In this document: in pieces, positions 22,964 through 22,974 of the stretch
Layout of the letters: every line of letters starts with the position of its first letter
Numbering within the stretch: position 1 is the first letter of the stretch
Assembly (NCBI GenBank): GCA_029288195.1
Contig: JARFPR010000278.1
Span: 1 to 22,974, forward strand
Origin: Gammaproteobacteria bacterium
Lineage (GTDB): Bacteria; Pseudomonadota; Gammaproteobacteria; GCA-001735895
Reading direction: 5' to 3'
DNA: 22,974 bases
Notes under the pieces: model-generated
Told to the model about the DNA's origin: nothing
Databases searched by the model: none
Seen by the model: only the letters and a program-made list of their open reading frames with translations
Position numbers and translations under genes: made by a program

Positions 22964-22974
22964 GGTTGAGTTTG

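Overview
This window looks like chromosomal DNA from a gammaproteobacterium of moderate GC content (roughly half, judged by eye), plausibly a free-living marine or environmental lineage. The evidence is the gene set: PpnN with its long N- and C-terminal domains, NudC, a GcvA-type LysR divergent from a DUF1127 gene, a PIN-PhoH ATPase, an AcuI/YhdH reductase and a MtnA plus class II aldolase pair. The lineage is inferred; no rRNA or tRNA gene is present. I see no phage, transposase, integrase or CRISPR array. Coding density is very high and no gap between genes exceeds about 150 bases.

Layout. 1-1547 (minus): the two subunits of an AcnX-type (DUF521/DUF126) hydro-lyase, the small one cut by the left edge, with a possible 45-codon ORF and a direct repeat just upstream. 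1718-2359 (plus): a METTL27-like SAM methyltransferase. 2477-6700 (plus): an RND efflux adaptor and HAE1-type pump without an outer-membrane channel gene. 6692-8157: a LysR regulator and an elongated DUF1127 protein, divergently transcribed from two promoters whose -35 boxes are the two arms of one inverted repeat. 8194-10909 (minus): a probable CoA-transferase / TPR lipo-less periplasmic protein / NudC run. 11062-12480 (plus): PIN-PhoH ATPase. 12488-13078 (minus): an uncharacterised acidic protein with repeated IAPVGS motifs. 13136-14984 (plus): PpnN nucleosidase and a MOSC protein. 14966-17687: a DMT exporter and an AcuI-type reductase (minus) facing a FadR-type regulator (plus), with a perfect operator-like palindrome between them. 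17684-17902 (minus): a small one-helix membrane protein. 17997-22214 (plus): ManC/AlgA-type sugar nucleotide enzyme, a protein made of two thioredoxin modules, a class II aldolase and MtnA. 22244-22912 (minus): a class I O-methyltransferase.

How the genes work together. The clearest metabolic unit is the aldolase-mtnA pair, which overlap by four bases and fit the DHAP shunt for salvage of 5'-deoxy- and 5'-methylthio-ribose phosphates. The acuI-DMT operon with a divergent FadR-family repressor is a self-contained, probably acyl-compound-responsive switch. The LysR/DUF1127 pair has the geometry of mutually exclusive divergent transcription. No wholly new system is proven here. The parts most worth follow-up are the AcnX upstream region, the tandem thioredoxin protein, the IAPVGS repeat protein and the two divergent regulatory regions.
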